From the NCBI GenBank assembly GCA_902574345.1, contig CACGNF010000003.1, forward strand, positions 1-59,835: a stretch of DNA of 59,835 nucleotides, given 5' to 3'. Below, in pieces: positions 47,913 through 57,914 of the stretch. Each line of letters opens with the position of its first letter. Position 1 is the stretch's first letter. Origin of the DNA: an uncultured Pelagibacteraceae bacterium. Its GTDB lineage: Bacteria; Pseudomonadota; Alphaproteobacteria; Pelagibacterales; Pelagibacteraceae. A model generated the notes under the pieces. It was given only the letters and a program-made list of their open reading frames with translations, was not told where the DNA came from and searched no databases. The position numbers were made by a program, and so were the translations under genes.

Positions 47913-48535
47913 TGAAAGTCGATAAAATTAATTTAGATGGTAAAAAAAGTTCTATTGAAGTCTTAGATAAAATTTTTTCAGCAAAAATAAATAAGAAATT
48001 AGTGAATACAGTTTTATATAAAACTAATGCAAACTATAAAGGTAGGCACGCAAAAACTAAGCAGCAAAACGAAGTCTCAGGTCCAACATCAAAAATTTAT
48101 GCACAAAAAGGAACAGGTAATGCTAGACACGCAAGTAGAAAAGCTCCAATCTTTGTTGGTGGAGGTATAGCTCATGGTCCTAAAGGAGAGCTATCATATA
48201 AAAAAAGAAAATTGAATAAGAGTGAAAAAAAACAAAGTATTGCATCTTTAATCAGTGACAAGATAAAGAATAACAACCTTCTAATTTTCAGCGATTTTAG
48301 CTCTAAGATAAAAAAGACTAAAGAGATGAACTTAATTTTAAAGAAATTTCAAATATCAAATTCAATAATAATCCTGGACAAAACCTCAAAAGATAATGTT
48401 GAAAAATCAATTAGAAATATTCCAAATATTAAAGTAACTGACATTAATCATTTTAGTGCTTTTGATATAGTCAAGTTTGAAAAAGTTGTATTTACAGAAA
48501 CATCTGTAAAAGAATTAGAAAAGAGGTATGCTTAA
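47912..48535 (+). CDS. rplD: 50S ribosomal protein L4
   Basis: 207 aa. The tunnel loop is KIYAQKGTGNARHASRKAPI then FVGGGIAHGPKGE (about residues 65-97), and the C-terminal Rossmann-like part ends FTETSVKELEKRYA. In E. coli L4 represses the S10 operon by attenuation; no comparable leader is visible here because rpsJ follows fusA by one base. Confidence 0.98.
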   Translation: MKVDKINLDGKKSSIEVLDKIFSAKINKKLVNTVLYKTNANYKGRHAKTKQQNEVSGPTSKIYAQKGTGNARHASRKAPIFVGGGIAHGPKGELSYKKRKLNKSEKKQSIASLISDKIKNNNLLIFSDFSSKIKKTKEMNLILKKFQISNSIIILDKTSKDNVEKSIRNIPNIKVTDINHFSAFDIVKFEKVVFTETSVKELEKRYA

Positions 48536-48536
48536 C

Positions 48537-48830
48537 ATGGATAAGATACATTTATACGACAAAATTTTATCACCCTTGGTGACTGAAAAATCAACAAATT
48601 TATCAGAACAAAATAAGATTGTTTTTAAAGTGCCATCAAAAGCAAATAAGAAAAATATAAAAAACAACATCGAAAAAATTTTCAAAGTAAACGTTACAAA
48701 GGTAAATATTATCAATAAACAAAATAGAACTAAATTAACTAGAGGAAGAAAAGTTAAAGTCTCTGGTTTTAAAAAAGCAATTATAACTCTTAAAAAAGGT
48801 CAAAGTATTGATCTAACAACTGGAATTTAA
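48537..48830 (+). CDS. rplW: 50S ribosomal protein L23
   Basis: 97 aa from the ATG at 48537; an ATG at 48528 would leave only one base to the AAGAGG at 48521-48526, whereas 48537 has normal spacing. The protein has LYDKILSPLVTEKSTNL, KANKKNIKNNIEKIFKVNV and NKQNRTKLTRGRKVKVSGFK. L23 is the ribosomal docking site for trigger factor and SRP. One base separates the rplD stop from this start. Confidence 0.96.
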   Translation: MDKIHLYDKILSPLVTEKSTNLSEQNKIVFKVPSKANKKNIKNNIEKIFKVNVTKVNIINKQNRTKLTRGRKVKVSGFKKAIITLKKGQSIDLTTGI

Positions 48831-48831
48831 A

Positions 48832-49671
48832 ATGGCACTAAAAACATTTAAACCATATACAAAATCTACTAGAGGAACAATTCTTGTTGATAGAACTGGT
48901 CTTTGGAAAGGTAAACCATTTAAATCTTTAGTTTCACCAAAAAATGCAATGAAGGGGAGAAACAACAATGGTCATATTACATCTATCAATAGAGCCGGTG
49001 GACATAAAAAGATGTATCGACATGTCGACTTCTATAGAAAAAAATTTGATATGCCTGCAATAGTAGAAAGAATTGAATATGACCCAAACAGATCTTGTTA
49101 CATTATGTTAGTAAAATTTGATGATAATTCACATGCATATTATCTTGCACCACAAAAAATAAAAGTGGGTGATAAAGTTGAAAATGGATCAAAAAAAGAA
49201 ATAAAAGTTGGAAATTGCATGCCGTTACAGGACATCCCAGTTGGTATAGATATTCACAATGTTGAAATACAACCAGGCGGTGGAGGCAAAATTGCTAGAT
49301 CTGCCGGAACTTCTGTAACGATTAGTGGATTAGATGGAAATTATAGTTTGATTAAATTAGCATCAGGTGAAGTTAGAAAAATTGATTCAAGATCATTGGC
49401 GACTATTGGTGTATTAAGCAATCCTGATCAAAAAAATATCAAAATTGGTAAAGCAGGACGATCAAGATGGTTAGGAAGAAGACCTCACACTAGAGGTGTT
49501 GTTAAAAATCCAGTAGATCACCCACATGGTGGTGGAGAAGGTAAATCAGCAGGTGGAAGACATCCAGTTTCTCCTAAAGGACAATCAGCAAAAGGATTGA
49601 AAACAAGAGATAATAAAAGAACTGATAAATACATCGTGAAGAGAAGAAACAAAAGGAAGGATACAAAATAA
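48832..49671 (+). CDS. rplB: 50S ribosomal protein L2
   Basis: 279 aa rRNA-binding protein near the peptidyl-transferase centre. Landmarks are [58 protein letters not shown] and the universally conserved [14 protein letters not shown] with its His (about residues 225-238). Its stop codon overlaps the rpsS ATG by one base. Confidence 0.99.
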   Translation: MALKTFKPYTKSTRGTILVDRTGLWKGKPFKSLVSPKNAMKGRNNNGHITSINRAGGHKKMYRHVDFYRKKFDMPAIVERIEYDPNRSCYIMLVKFDDNSHAYYLAPQKIKVGDKVENGSKKEIKVGNCMPLQDIPVGIDIHNVEIQPGGGGKIARSAGTSVTISGLDGNYSLIKLASGEVRKIDSRSLATIGVLSNPDQKNIKIGKAGRSRWLGRRPHTRGVVKNPVDHPHGGGEGKSAGGRHPVSPKGQSAKGLKTRDNKRTDKYIVKRRNKRKDTK

Positions 49672-49970
49672 TGGCTAGGGCAGTATGGAAAGGACCTTTT
49701 GTGGAGGAAAGTTTGATTAAAAAAGTTGATAAATATAAGGCTGATCCAAAGAAAATCCCTATAAAAACTTGGTCAAGAAAATCAACGATAATTCCAGATT
49801 TTGTTGGAGTAAGCTTTCTGATTTATAACGGAAAAAAATTTATACCTATCACCATATCTGAAGACATGGTCGGTCATAAGTTAGGTGAATTTGCACCAAC
49901 AAGAACTTTTTTTGGTCATACACCTGCAGACAAAAAAGCAAAACCCGCTGAGGCAGAGGCTAAGAAATAA
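49671..49970 (+). CDS. rpsS: 30S ribosomal protein S19
   Basis: 99 aa with [58 protein letters not shown] and [12 protein letters not shown]. The last ten or so residues ([15 protein letters not shown]) are an Ala/Lys/Glu tail beyond the E. coli length of 92. Sits between rplB and rplV. Confidence 0.98.
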   Translation: MARAVWKGPFVEESLIKKVDKYKADPKKIPIKTWSRKSTIIPDFVGVSFLIYNGKKFIPITISEDMVGHKLGEFAPTRTFFGHTPADKKAKPAEAEAKK

Positions 49971-49972
49971 TT

Positions 49973-50371
49973 ATGAGTAAAAAAAAGAAATTAGTAAAAA
50001 AAAAAGAAAAAGTAGTGAAATCTATTAACAACAATATTAGGTCAAGCGTAAGAAAACTTAATCCTATTTTAAAAGGTATAGTTGGAAAAAAAGTAGAGTT
50101 AGCTATTAGAGATCTTAAGTTTTCAGAAAAAAGAATTACTCGTGATATCAGAAAGACTATTTCATCTGCTGTTGCAAATGCGGAAAATAATTTTCAGTAT
50201 GATATTGATAAACTTGTAGTTAAAGAAGCTTATTGTGGAAAAAAAATTACTATGAAAAGGTTTAGACCAAGAGCGAAGGGAAGAGCTGCACCAATTTTAA
50301 AACCTTATTCAAGCGTTACAATTATTTTATCAGAAGCAAAAAAAATGGAGAGTCATGGGACAAAAAGTTAA
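49973..50371 (+). CDS. rplV: 50S ribosomal protein L22
   Basis: 132 aa. A Lys-rich N-terminal extension of about 18 residues precedes the domain, which has [20 protein letters not shown] and ends [20 protein letters not shown] then SVTIIL. The extension contains a run of ten A in frame (around 49995-50004), a useful contrast to the broken A8 runs in rpsL and rplN. It overlaps rpsC by 17 bases. Confidence 0.97.
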   Translation: MSKKKKLVKKKEKVVKSINNNIRSSVRKLNPILKGIVGKKVELAIRDLKFSEKRITRDIRKTISSAVANAENNFQYDIDKLVVKEAYCGKKITMKRFRPRAKGRAAPILKPYSSVTIILSEAKKMESHGTKS

Positions 50372-51035
50372 TCCAGTAGGTTTTAGATTAGGTGTTAACA
50401 GAGGTTGGGACTCTGTTTGGTACGCTAAAAAGAAAGATTTTGGTAATTATCTCATAGAAGATTTTAAAATTAGAGAATACATCAAAAAAAATGTAATTAA
50501 TTCTGGAGTTTCAAAAGTGATGATCGAAAGAACAGCAAACAAATGTTATGTTACAATTTACACTTCTAGACCAGGTTTTGTTATTGGAAAAAAAGGTAGT
50601 GATATAGATAAGATAAAAAATAATTTATCTAAATTTACTTCTAATGAGGTTACTTTAAATATTAAAGAAGTAAAAAAACCTGAGACAAATGCTTATTTGG
50701 TTGCTGAGAACATCGCTCAACAATTGGTCAAAAGAATTTCTTATAGAAGAGCTATGAAAAGAGCAATGCAGTCTTGTTTAAGATTAGGTGCTAAAGGAAT
50801 TAAAGTTTCAGTGAGTGGAAGATTGGGTGGAAATGAGATTGCAAGAACTGAATGGTTAAGAGACGGCAGCATACCATCCCACACATTAAGAGCAGATATA
50901 GATTATGCAGAGGCAGAAGCGCTTACGACTTATGGAATAATTGGAATAAAAGTTTGGATCTATAAAGGTGAGGTTTTTGCTAAAGAATTTAGCCAAGAAA
51001 CAAATAAAGTCTCACCAAAAGAGGGAAAACAATAA
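50355..51035 (+). CDS. rpsC: 30S ribosomal protein S3
   Basis: 226 aa. Starts [20 protein letters not shown], has the KH-domain [20 protein letters not shown] (about residues 56-75) and the C-terminal [20 protein letters not shown] and [16 protein letters not shown]3 forms part of the mRNA entry helicase. It overlaps rplV and abuts rplP directly. Confidence 0.99.
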   Translation: MGQKVNPVGFRLGVNRGWDSVWYAKKKDFGNYLIEDFKIREYIKKNVINSGVSKVMIERTANKCYVTIYTSRPGFVIGKKGSDIDKIKNNLSKFTSNEVTLNIKEVKKPETNAYLVAENIAQQLVKRISYRRAMKRAMQSCLRLGAKGIKVSVSGRLGGNEIARTEWLRDGSIPSHTLRADIDYAEAEALTTYGIIGIKVWIYKGEVFAKEFSQETNKVSPKEGKQ

Positions 51036-51446
51036 ATGTTACAGCCAGTTAGAACAAAATGGAGAAAAGCTCACAAAGGTAGAATTCATGGAACTGCCTC
51101 AAGAGCAAATTTTATTAACTATGGTGCCTACGCTTTAAAAGCACTATCTCCTGATAGGGTTACTGGTAAACAAATTGAGGCTGCTAGAGTTGCTCTAACA
51201 AGACATATGAAAAGACAAGGAAGAGTTTGGACGAGAATATTTCCAAATATTCCGGTTTCAAAAAAACCTATTGAAGTACGTATGGGTAAAGGAAAAGGTT
51301 CTCCAGAATTCTATGCATGTCGTGTAAAACCAGGAAGAATTTTATTTGAGGTAGATGGTGTTTCAGAACAGATAGCCAAAGAAGCGTTATATAAAGCATC
51401 TGCAAAACTGCCAATTAAAACAAAAACTATAAAGAGATTTGCCTAA
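51036..51446 (+). CDS. rplP: 50S ribosomal protein L16
   Basis: 136 aa. Seen are [60 protein letters not shown] and [12 protein letters not shown]. The Arg in the RMGKGKGS loop is the position oxidised in some bacteria. Its start directly follows the rpsC stop. Confidence 0.99.
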   Translation: MLQPVRTKWRKAHKGRIHGTASRANFINYGAYALKALSPDRVTGKQIEAARVALTRHMKRQGRVWTRIFPNIPVSKKPIEVRMGKGKGSPEFYACRVKPGRILFEVDGVSEQIAKEALYKASAKLPIKTKTIKRFA

Positions 51447-51447
51447 T

Positions 51448-51639
51448 ATGAAAAAACAAGAAATTAAAAAACTATCAAAAGATCAAATTATAAAAAATAT
51501 CGATAAATTTAAAAAAGATTTATTCAATTTTAGATTTCAAAAGATGAATTCACAGATTACCAATCCTGCAAAAATTAGTGAAACAAAAAAAACAATTGCT
51601 AGATTAAAAACAATATTAAAAGGAAAGTTAAATGCCTAA
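51448..51639 (+). CDS. rpmC: 50S ribosomal protein L29
   Basis: 63 aa from the ATG at 51448, one base past the rplP stop; a TTG three codons earlier would overlap rplP and is rejected. Two-helix protein with [20 protein letters not shown], the conserved [17 protein letters not shown] and [10 protein letters not shown]. Overlaps rpsQ by eight bases. Confidence 0.95.
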   Translation: MKKQEIKKLSKDQIIKNIDKFKKDLFNFRFQKMNSQITNPAKISETKKTIARLKTILKGKLNA

Positions 51640-51868
51640 GAAAATATTAACAGGTGTGGTTGTAAGTGATAAGCCTAACAAAACTATAACTGTTTTAGTT
51701 GAACGAAAATATTCTCATCCATTATTAAAAAAAGTAATAAAAGTGAGAAAAAAATACAATGCTCATGATGAAAATAATAAGTTTAAAACAGGTGATAAAG
51801 TATCAATCATTGAAAGCAAACCTTTCTCAAAAAATAAGAAATTTCAAGTAATGGAGAATACAAAATAA
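51632..51868 (+). CDS. rpsQ: 30S ribosomal protein S17
   Basis: 78 aa OB-fold protein with [40 protein letters not shown] and [20 protein letters not shown]. The last A of its TAA is the first base of the rplN ATG. Confidence 0.98.
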   Translation: MPKKILTGVVVSDKPNKTITVLVERKYSHPLLKKVIKVRKKYNAHDENNKFKTGDKVSIIESKPFSKNKKFQVMENTK

Positions 51869-52237
51869 TGATACAGGTTCAAACAGAATTAAACGTAGCC
51901 GATAACACTGGGGCAAAAAAAATTGAATGCATTAAAGTCTTAGGTGGATCGAAAAGAAGATATGCAAGCATAGGAGATACGATAGTGATTGCGGTTAAAG
52001 AGGCAATTCCCAAGGGAAAAGTAAAAAAAAGGATCAGTTCATAAAGCGGTTGTGGTTAGAGTGAAAAAAGGAATTCATCGGGATGATGGATCAAAAGTGA
52101 AATTTGATAATAATGCTGCTGTTCTGGTTGATGATAAAGGTGAACCAGTTGGAACTAGAATTTTTGGTCCAGTAACTAGAGAATTAAGGAATAAAGGGCA
52201 AATGAAAATAATCTCATTAGCCCCAGAGGTTTTGTAA
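51868..52237 (+). CDS. rplN: 50S ribosomal protein L14, with a +1 frameshift in the given sequence
   Basis: Large-subunit interface protein. The frame from ATG 51868 gives [20 protein letters not shown] and [20 protein letters not shown], then goes out of frame to a stop at 52042. From 52031 the +1 frame continues [20 protein letters not shown] to the normal end at 52237. Removing one A from the run 52023-52030 (eight A, seven needed) restores the conserved [15 protein letters not shown] and a 122 aa protein, exactly the family length. L14 is essential, so a sequence error is the simplest reading. rpsQ and rplX overlap it by one base on each side. Confidence 0.93.
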
Positions 52238-52485
52238 TGATTAAAAAGGGTTTAAAAGTTCGAGTTTTATCAGGGAGAGATAAAAAAAAAGAAGGTGAAG
52301 TAATTGAAATTGATAGACCAAACAATAGAGCAAAAGTTAAAGATATTAATATGGTAAAGAGACACGTAAAAACAACTAAGGAAAAAAAAGGTGGAATTTT
52401 TTCAAAGGAAAGTTTTATTCATTTATCAAATTTAAAACTAATTGACGAAAAAACAAAAACAAAAAAAACTGAGGCTAAAAAATAA
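52237..52485 (+). CDS. rplX: 50S ribosomal protein L24
   Basis: 82 aa KOW-domain assembly protein with [40 protein letters not shown] and a Lys-rich end; shorter than the E. coli protein of about 104 aa. It has a nine-A run near 52282-52290 that stays in frame. Overlaps rplN and rplE by one base each. Confidence 0.96.
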   Translation: MIKKGLKVRVLSGRDKKKEGEVIEIDRPNNRAKVKDINMVKRHVKTTKEKKGGIFSKESFIHLSNLKLIDEKTKTKKTEAKK

Positions 52486-53039
52486 TGACTCCGAGATTGA
52501 AAGAACTTTATTATAAAGAAATACAACCTGCATTAAAATCTCAATTTGGTTTTAAAAATTTGTTCATGGGTCCAAAAATCGAAAAAATTGTTTTAAATAT
52601 GGGCTTAGGTTTAGATGGAAATGACTCAAAAATATTAAAGTCTTGTGAGGAGGATTTAGCAAAAATAACAGGTCAAAAACCTGTGATTACCAAATTTAAA
52701 AAATCAGTTGCTAATTTTAAAACTAGAAAAGGATCAAACGCTGGTCTAAAGGTAACACTTAGAAAAGATAAAATGTATGAATTTTTAGATAGACTTGTGA
52801 ATATAGCTTTACCAAGAATTAAAGATTTTAGAGGCCTGTCTGCAAATGGTTTTGATAAATTTGGAAATTACACATTTGGTGTTAAAGAACATATCATATT
52901 TCCAGAGGTAAGTTTTGATCGTGCTGATAAGGTTCGTGGTATTGATATTGTGATTGTAATATCAGCTAAAAGTAAAGAGCATAGTTTTGCTCTTTTAGAA
53001 AAGTTAAATTTTCCATTTATTAAAAAAGGAGATAACTAA
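52485..53039 (+). CDS. rplE: 50S ribosomal protein L5
   Basis: 184 aa 5S rRNA-binding protein with [58 protein letters not shown] and [20 protein letters not shown]. One base separates it from rpsN. Confidence 0.99.
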   Translation: MTPRLKELYYKEIQPALKSQFGFKNLFMGPKIEKIVLNMGLGLDGNDSKILKSCEEDLAKITGQKPVITKFKKSVANFKTRKGSNAGLKVTLRKDKMYEFLDRLVNIALPRIKDFRGLSANGFDKFGNYTFGVKEHIIFPEVSFDRADKVRGIDIVIVISAKSKEHSFALLEKLNFPFIKKGDN

Positions 53040-53040
53040 A

Positions 53041-53346
53041 ATGGCTAAATTAAGTTCAATAAATAAGAATGATAAACGAATAAAATTATCGGACAGGCTA
53101 TTTAAAAAAAGGCAAAAGTTAAAAAAGATTGTTATGAATAAAAAGCTTCCTTTAGAGGAAAGATTTAAAGCACAACAAAAATTATCAAAATTACCTAGAA
53201 ACTCTGCGAAAGTAAGAGTGATGAATAGATGCCAGATCACCGGAAGACCACATGGAGTTTATAGAAAATTGAAAATATCTAGAATTGCATTAAGACAATT
53301 AGGTCTGCAAGGAAAGATACCAGGTTTAGTTAAATCAAGTTGGTAG
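53041..53346 (+). CDS. rpsN: 30S ribosomal protein S14
   Basis: 101 aa, the long zinc-free form: the C-terminal part reads [20 protein letters not shown] with a single Cys instead of the paired CxxC of the zinc type. Then [21 protein letters not shown] closes the protein. rpsH starts ten bases later behind an AGAAAGGA Shine-Dalgarno sequence. Confidence 0.98.
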   Translation: MAKLSSINKNDKRIKLSDRLFKKRQKLKKIVMNKKLPLEERFKAQQKLSKLPRNSAKVRVMNRCQITGRPHGVYRKLKISRIALRQLGLQGKIPGLVKSSW

Positions 53347-53356
53347 AAAGGAAAAT

Positions 53357-53752
53357 ATGAGTTTAAGTGATCCAATTGGAGATATGATAGCAAGAATAAA
53401 AAATGCTCAAGATAGAAGCCATAAAAAAGTTGAATTACCTTCTTCAAATTTTAAAACTAAGATTGCTGATATCTTAAAGAATGAAGGATTTATAAAAGAC
53501 TTCAAAGTGAACAAAGAAAATAATAAATCATTATTATCTTTAGAGCTTAAATATCATTCAGGAAACCCGGTTATAAGCACTTTTGAAAGAGTTTCAAAAC
53601 CAGGGAGAAGAATATTTTCTAGTGCAGAAAGTTTACCAAAAATAAATAATGGTTTAGGTATAGCAATTGTATCAACCCCAAAAGGTGTGATGACTGATAT
53701 TGACGCAAGAAAGCAAAGAGTGGGTGGAGAAATAATCTGTAAGGTATTTTAA
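53357..53752 (+). CDS. rpsH: 30S ribosomal protein S8
   Basis: 131 aa with LSDPIGDMIARIKNAQDRSH at the start, VISTFERVSKPGRRIFSSAE in the middle and GIAIVSTPKGVMTDIDARKQ then RVGGEIICKVF at the end. In E. coli S8 represses the spc operon. TAA and the rplF ATG overlap by one base. Confidence 0.99.
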   Translation: MSLSDPIGDMIARIKNAQDRSHKKVELPSSNFKTKIADILKNEGFIKDFKVNKENNKSLLSLELKYHSGNPVISTFERVSKPGRRIFSSAESLPKINNGLGIAIVSTPKGVMTDIDARKQRVGGEIICKVF

Positions 53753-54291
53753 TGTCTAAAATTGGTAAAATTAATATTTCAATTCCTGAAAAAGTCAAAG
53801 TTGCTTTGGCTGGAAACATTTTAAACATAGAAGGGCCTTCTGGAAAAAAATCAATTAATATTGACTTAGAAGTTTTTAATCTTGATATAAAAGATGGAAA
53901 AGAAATATCAATCAAACCAAAAAAAATTGATCAAGAAACCAAGCGATTATGGGGTATGAATAGAAGTTTAATTAATAATGCAGTTATTGGTTCAAGCACC
54001 GGATATGAGAAGATACTAGAATTAGTTGGTGTTGGATATCGAGCTGCTTTAAAAGGCAATCAACTTAATTTACAATTAGGTTATAGCCATGATATCAATT
54101 TCGATATTCCAGAGGGGATTAAGATTAATGTTGAAAAGCAAACAACTTTAAAAATAAGTGGTGCTGATAAACAACAAGTAGGTGCAATTGCATCTAAACT
54201 AAAAACTCTTAGAAAAATTGAACCATATAAAGGTAAAGGTGTGAGAGAAAAGGGTCAACATATTTTGAAAAAAGAAGGAAAAAAGAAATAA
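53752..54291 (+). CDS. rplF: 50S ribosomal protein L6
   Basis: 179 aa with two L6 repeats: [20 protein letters not shown] at the start, [19 protein letters not shown] in the middle, [20 protein letters not shown] near residue 91 and [20 protein letters not shown] near the end. One-base overlaps on both sides. Confidence 0.99.
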   Translation: MSKIGKINISIPEKVKVALAGNILNIEGPSGKKSINIDLEVFNLDIKDGKEISIKPKKIDQETKRLWGMNRSLINNAVIGSSTGYEKILELVGVGYRAALKGNQLNLQLGYSHDINFDIPEGIKINVEKQTTLKISGADKQQVGAIASKLKTLRKIEPYKGKGVREKGQHILKKEGKKK

Positions 54292-54647
54292 TGAAATTAG
54301 ATACTAGTAAAAGAAAAAGATTTAGAGTTAGCAATAAGGTTAAAAATGTTTCTTCAAACGACAGATATAGACTAAGTATTTCTAGATCATCAAAGAATAT
54401 TTCAGCACAAATAATTGATGATATGAAAAATGTGACTTTATTGTCAGCATCATCAATAGAAAAAGATATTAAATCTGGTCAAAAGGTAAATAAAACTGAA
54501 TTATCCAAGATTGTAGCTGAAAAATTAGCAAAAAAAGCACAAGAAAAAAAAATAACCAAGATTTACTTTGATAGAGGCATTTATAAATATCATGGAAGAG
54601 TAAAGGTTTTCGCTGAAACTTTACGTAAAAATGGAATGGAATTTTAA
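54291..54647 (+). CDS. rplR: 50S ribosomal protein L18
   Basis: 118 aa 5S rRNA-binding protein with [40 protein letters not shown] and the C-terminal [20 protein letters not shown]. The usual Arg-rich N-terminus is present. rpsE follows after one base. Confidence 0.98.
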   Translation: MKLDTSKRKRFRVSNKVKNVSSNDRYRLSISRSSKNISAQIIDDMKNVTLLSASSIEKDIKSGQKVNKTELSKIVAEKLAKKAQEKKITKIYFDRGIYKYHGRVKVFAETLRKNGMEF

Positions 54648-54648
54648 T

Positions 54649-55164
54649 ATGGATAATAATAAATATAAAAAAACTGACGATATTTTAGAAAAATTAGTTC
54701 ACATAAATCGTATAACAAAAGTAGTAAAAGGTGGACGTAGATTTGGTTTTTCAGCACTTGTTGTTGTTGGAAACCAGTCTGGTAAGATTGGAATAGCTCA
54801 CGCCAAAGCAAAACAAGTGCCAGATGCTATAAAAAAAGCAAATGAAATGGCAAGAAGAAAACTTATTCACATACCTCTTCGAGAAGGAAGAACTATTCAT
54901 CATGATGTTAAAGCTAAAGATGGATCTGGCAGAATCGTATTAAGAGCAGCCTCTAAAGGAACGGGTATTATTGCTGGAGGTCCTGTTCGAGCTGTGTGTG
55001 AGGTTTTAGGGGTAAAAGATATTGTTGCAAAATCAATGGGCACATCAAATGCTCATAATGTGATTAGAGCTACAATGAAAGCACTATTGAAACAAAATTC
55101 GCCAAAACAAATATCTTCAATAAGAAATAAAAAGATTTCTGAGATTATAGAAAAAAGAGGATAA
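54649..55164 (+). CDS. rpsE: 30S ribosomal protein S5
   Basis: 171 aa from the ATG at 54649, one base after the rplR stop; an in-frame ATG at 54631 would lie inside rplR and add an atypical MEWNFN start. Landmarks are [40 protein letters not shown] and [20 protein letters not shown]. rplO follows with a one-base overlap, leaving no space for rpmD (L30). Confidence 0.97.
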   Translation: MDNNKYKKTDDILEKLVHINRITKVVKGGRRFGFSALVVVGNQSGKIGIAHAKAKQVPDAIKKANEMARRKLIHIPLREGRTIHHDVKAKDGSGRIVLRAASKGTGIIAGGPVRAVCEVLGVKDIVAKSMGTSNAHNVIRATMKALLKQNSPKQISSIRNKKISEIIEKRG

Positions 55165-55616
55165 TGATTAAATTAAATAATAGAAATAAGATTAATAAGA
55201 TTAAACTTAGAGTTGGTAGAGGTATCGGTTCTGGAAAGGGCAAAACATCTGGAAGAGGTGTAAAAGGTCAAAAATCTAGATCTGGTGTAGCGATTAAAAG
55301 TTTTGAGGGTGGACAAATGCCATTGTACAGAAGACTTCCAAAAAGGGGATTTAACCCTATTAATAAAAAAACAATTGCAATATTAAATCTAGATAAAATC
55401 CAATCTTATATTGATAAAAAAAATATTAAAACTACAGATACGCTGAATTCAAATTTATTAAAAAAACTGAAATTAATAGATCAAAATTCAATTAAATTAA
55501 AAATTTTAGGTTCTGGAGCCATTAAAGATAAGATTAATATTGAGGCAGATCTTGCATCAAAATCTGCTGTTGAAAAACTTGAAAAAATTGGTGGTTCAAT
55601 ACAATTAAAAAAATAG
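55164..55616 (+). CDS. rplO: 50S ribosomal protein L15
   Basis: 150 aa with the glycine-rich rRNA-binding N-terminus [40 protein letters not shown] and a C-terminal L18e/L15 fold ending [13 protein letters not shown]. It follows rpsE directly; in most relatives rpmD lies between. Confidence 0.98.
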   Translation: MIKLNNRNKINKIKLRVGRGIGSGKGKTSGRGVKGQKSRSGVAIKSFEGGQMPLYRRLPKRGFNPINKKTIAILNLDKIQSYIDKKNIKTTDTLNSNLLKKLKLIDQNSIKLKILGSGAIKDKINIEADLASKSAVEKLEKIGGSIQLKK

Positions 55617-55625
55617 TTTGATTTA

Positions 55626-56906
55626 ATGAGCGCATCATCATCAAGTACTGATTTAAGAAATAGAATAATTTTTACCCTTGCAATTTTAGTGGTCTATAGA
55701 TTTGGTACTTTTGTCCCTTTACCAGGGATAGATCCTGAACAACTCAAAATAATGATGGAAGGAAATCAAAAGGGTCTATTGGGAATGTTCAATGTTTTTG
55801 CAGGTGGTGCAGTAAGTAGAATGGCTATTTTTGCATTAGGAATCATGCCATATATCTCCTCATCAATTATTGTTCAACTATTAACAGGTGTTTCTGATTA
55901 TTTCAAAAATTTAAAATCACAAGGAGAAACTGGTAGAGCAAAAATTACTCAGATAACTCGTTACGGAACTGTTTTACTTGCGACAATTCAAGGTTATGGA
56001 TTAGCAGTAGGACTTGAGTCCTCAGCTGGGTTAGTAATTAATCCTGGTGTTTTTTTTAAGATTTCAACTGTCACCACAATTGTCTCAGGAACTATTTTTT
56101 TAATGTGGTTAGGAGAGCAGATTACTCAAAGAGGAATTGGTAATGGTATATCTCTTATTATTTTTGCTGGTATTGTTGCAGAAATTCCAAGAGCTTTAGT
56201 TACCACTTTTGAACTTGGTAGAACAGGAGCGGTCTCTACATTGATGATTTTAGCTTTGTTTGTTTTACTAATTTTAACAATTCTATTTATTGTTTTTATG
56301 GAAAGAGCTTTACGAAAAATATTAATAAATTATCCCAAAAGACAAGTTGGCAACAAAATGTATGGGGGAGAGTCATCTCATTTACCACTTAAGATTAATC
56401 AAGCTGGAGTAATTCCTGCAATTTTTGCTTCGGCATTATTATTATTACCAGTAACTTTTTCAAATTTTAATTTTTCTAACAATGAAACCTTTTTAAACAT
56501 AAGTGCATATTTCACTCAAGGACAGCCTTTGTATATGTTGCTTTATGCATCAGGAATAATATTTTTTACTTTTTTTTATACATCGATAACTTTTAATCCA
56601 ACTGAAACAGCTGACAATTTGAGAAAATATGGTGGTTTTGTCCCTGGGATAAGACCTGGAGAAAGCACAGCAATTTATATTGATAATATTTTAACAAAGT
56701 TGACAACAATAGGTGCTTTATATTTAACTCTAGTTTGTTTAATGCCTGAGTTTTTAATTGCTAATTATCCAATTCCGTTCTACTTGGGGGGTACATCGAT
56801 TTTAATTGTAGTTGTTGTTGCAATAGATACTGTTACCCAAATACAAACAAGATTAATGAGTTCTCAGTACGAACAATTGATTAAAAGAACAAAATTCGGA
56901 AGATAA
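55626..56906 (+). CDS. secY: Protein translocase subunit SecY
   Basis: Channel subunit of SecYEG, 426 aa with about ten membrane segments. Landmarks are RFGTFVPLPGIDPEQLKIMM, FALGIMPYISSSIIVQLLTG, MWLGEQITQRGIGNGISLII, the cytoplasmic HLPLKINQAGVIPAIFASAL and a late FNPTETADNLRKYGGFVPGI that binds ribosome or SecA. adk follows after three bases. Confidence 0.99.
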   Translation: MSASSSSTDLRNRIIFTLAILVVYRFGTFVPLPGIDPEQLKIMMEGNQKGLLGMFNVFAGGAVSRMAIFALGIMPYISSSIIVQLLTGVSDYFKNLKSQGETGRAKITQITRYGTVLLATIQGYGLAVGLESSAGLVINPGVFFKISTVTTIVSGTIFLMWLGEQITQRGIGNGISLIIFAGIVAEIPRALVTTFELGRTGAVSTLMILALFVLLILTILFIVFMERALRKILINYPKRQVGNKMYGGESSHLPLKINQAGVIPAIFASALLLLPVTFSNFNFSNNETFLNISAYFTQGQPLYMLLYASGIIFFTFFYTSITFNPTETADNLRKYGGFVPGIRPGESTAIYIDNILTKLTTIGALYLTLVCLMPEFLIANYPIPFYLGGTSILIVVVVAIDTVTQIQTRLMSSQYEQLIKRTKFGR

Positions 56907-56909
56907 TTT

Positions 56910-57473
56910 GTGAATATAATCCTATTTGGACCTCCTGGTGCTGGAAAAGGAACACAAGCAAAATATTTGGTCAAAAAGATAAATGGTTTTCAAATTTCAA
57001 CGGGTGATATGTTGAGGAATGAAATCAAAAAAAATTCTGAAATAGGAAAAAAGATAATCAATGATATGAATGATGGTAAATTTGTAAGTGATGAAATTGT
57101 AAATGAATTGATTAAAAAAGTTATTTTTGATGAAAAATATAAAAACAAACTTATTTTTGATGGGTATCCCAGATCATTGGAGCAAGCTAAAAATTTAGAA
57201 ACTATTTTAGAGAATTCAAATCAAAAGATTGATTATATTTTTTTTCTTAATGTCGAAAAAGAAGTAATAATTAAACGAGTTGAAAAAAGAAAAACTTTAG
57301 AAAAAAGATCTGATGATGATTCAAATATTATTCTAAAAAGATACGATACTTATATGGATATGACACGCCCCGTTTTAGATTTCTATTCTAAAAATTCAAA
57401 CTTTTATGAAATAGATGGTGCGCTTAAAATCGAACAAATAACCGCTAAAATAGATGCTTTTCTTAATGTTTAA
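56910..57473 (+). CDS. adk: Adenylate kinase, short form
   Basis: Interconverts ATP, AMP and ADP. 187 aa from a GTG start three bases after secY. The P-loop is FGPPGAGKGTQAKYL (about residues 5-19), the AMP-site sequences are STGDMLRNEI and FDGYPRSLEQA, and the LID is short: KRVEKRKTLEKRSDDD. The long or zinc-bearing LID of larger adenylate kinases is absent. No better ATG start is available. Confidence 0.97.
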   Translation: MNIILFGPPGAGKGTQAKYLVKKINGFQISTGDMLRNEIKKNSEIGKKIINDMNDGKFVSDEIVNELIKKVIFDEKYKNKLIFDGYPRSLEQAKNLETILENSNQKIDYIFFLNVEKEVIIKRVEKRKTLEKRSDDDSNIILKRYDTYMDMTRPVLDFYSKNSNFYEIDGALKIEQITAKIDAFLNV

Positions 57474-57477
57474 GACG

Positions 57478-57505
57478 TTGACTTTGAAAGAACTTCTTAT
57501 ATAAA
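57478..57505 (+). promoter_or_regulatory. Predicted promoter of rpsM-rpsK-rpoA-rplQ
   Basis: -35 TTGACT (57478-57483), 16-base spacer and -10 TATAAA (57500-57505), starting four bases after the adk stop. Transcription would begin near 57512, about 17 bases before the rpsM ATG. Confidence 0.6.
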
Positions 57506-57528
57506 AGGCTAAATTTATCTCAAAATTT

Positions 57529-57912
57529 ATGGCTCGTATTGCAGGAATAAATATCCCCCAGAATAAATTAGTTCAAGTAGGGCTAACTTATATTTATGGT
57601 ATTGGTGATAAATTTTCAAAGCAAATTTGTACATCATTAGCAATTCCTAAAGAAAAAAGAGTAAACCAACTTACTGATGATGAAATTTTGAAAATAAGGG
57701 AATACATTGATCAAAATTTTAAAGTTGAGGGAGATCTTAGAAGAGATTATTCACTAAGCATAAAAAGATTAATAGATTTAGCTTGTTATAGGGGTTCGAG
57801 ACATAGAAAAAAATTACCTGTAAGAGGTCAAAGAACTAGATGTAATGCTCGAACGAGAAAAGGAAAAGCTATTGCAATAGCAGGAAAAAAATTAACACCA
57901 CTTAAGAAATAA
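57529..57912 (+). CDS. rpsM: 30S ribosomal protein S13
   Basis: 127 aa with [60 protein letters not shown] and [17 protein letters not shown]. First gene of the alpha cluster, preceded by its own predicted promoter. rpmJ does not precede it, as is usual in alphaproteobacteria. Confidence 0.99.
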   Translation: MARIAGINIPQNKLVQVGLTYIYGIGDKFSKQICTSLAIPKEKRVNQLTDDEILKIREYIDQNFKVEGDLRRDYSLSIKRLIDLACYRGSRHRKKLPVRGQRTRCNARTRKGKAIAIAGKKLTPLKK

Positions 57913-57914
57913 GT

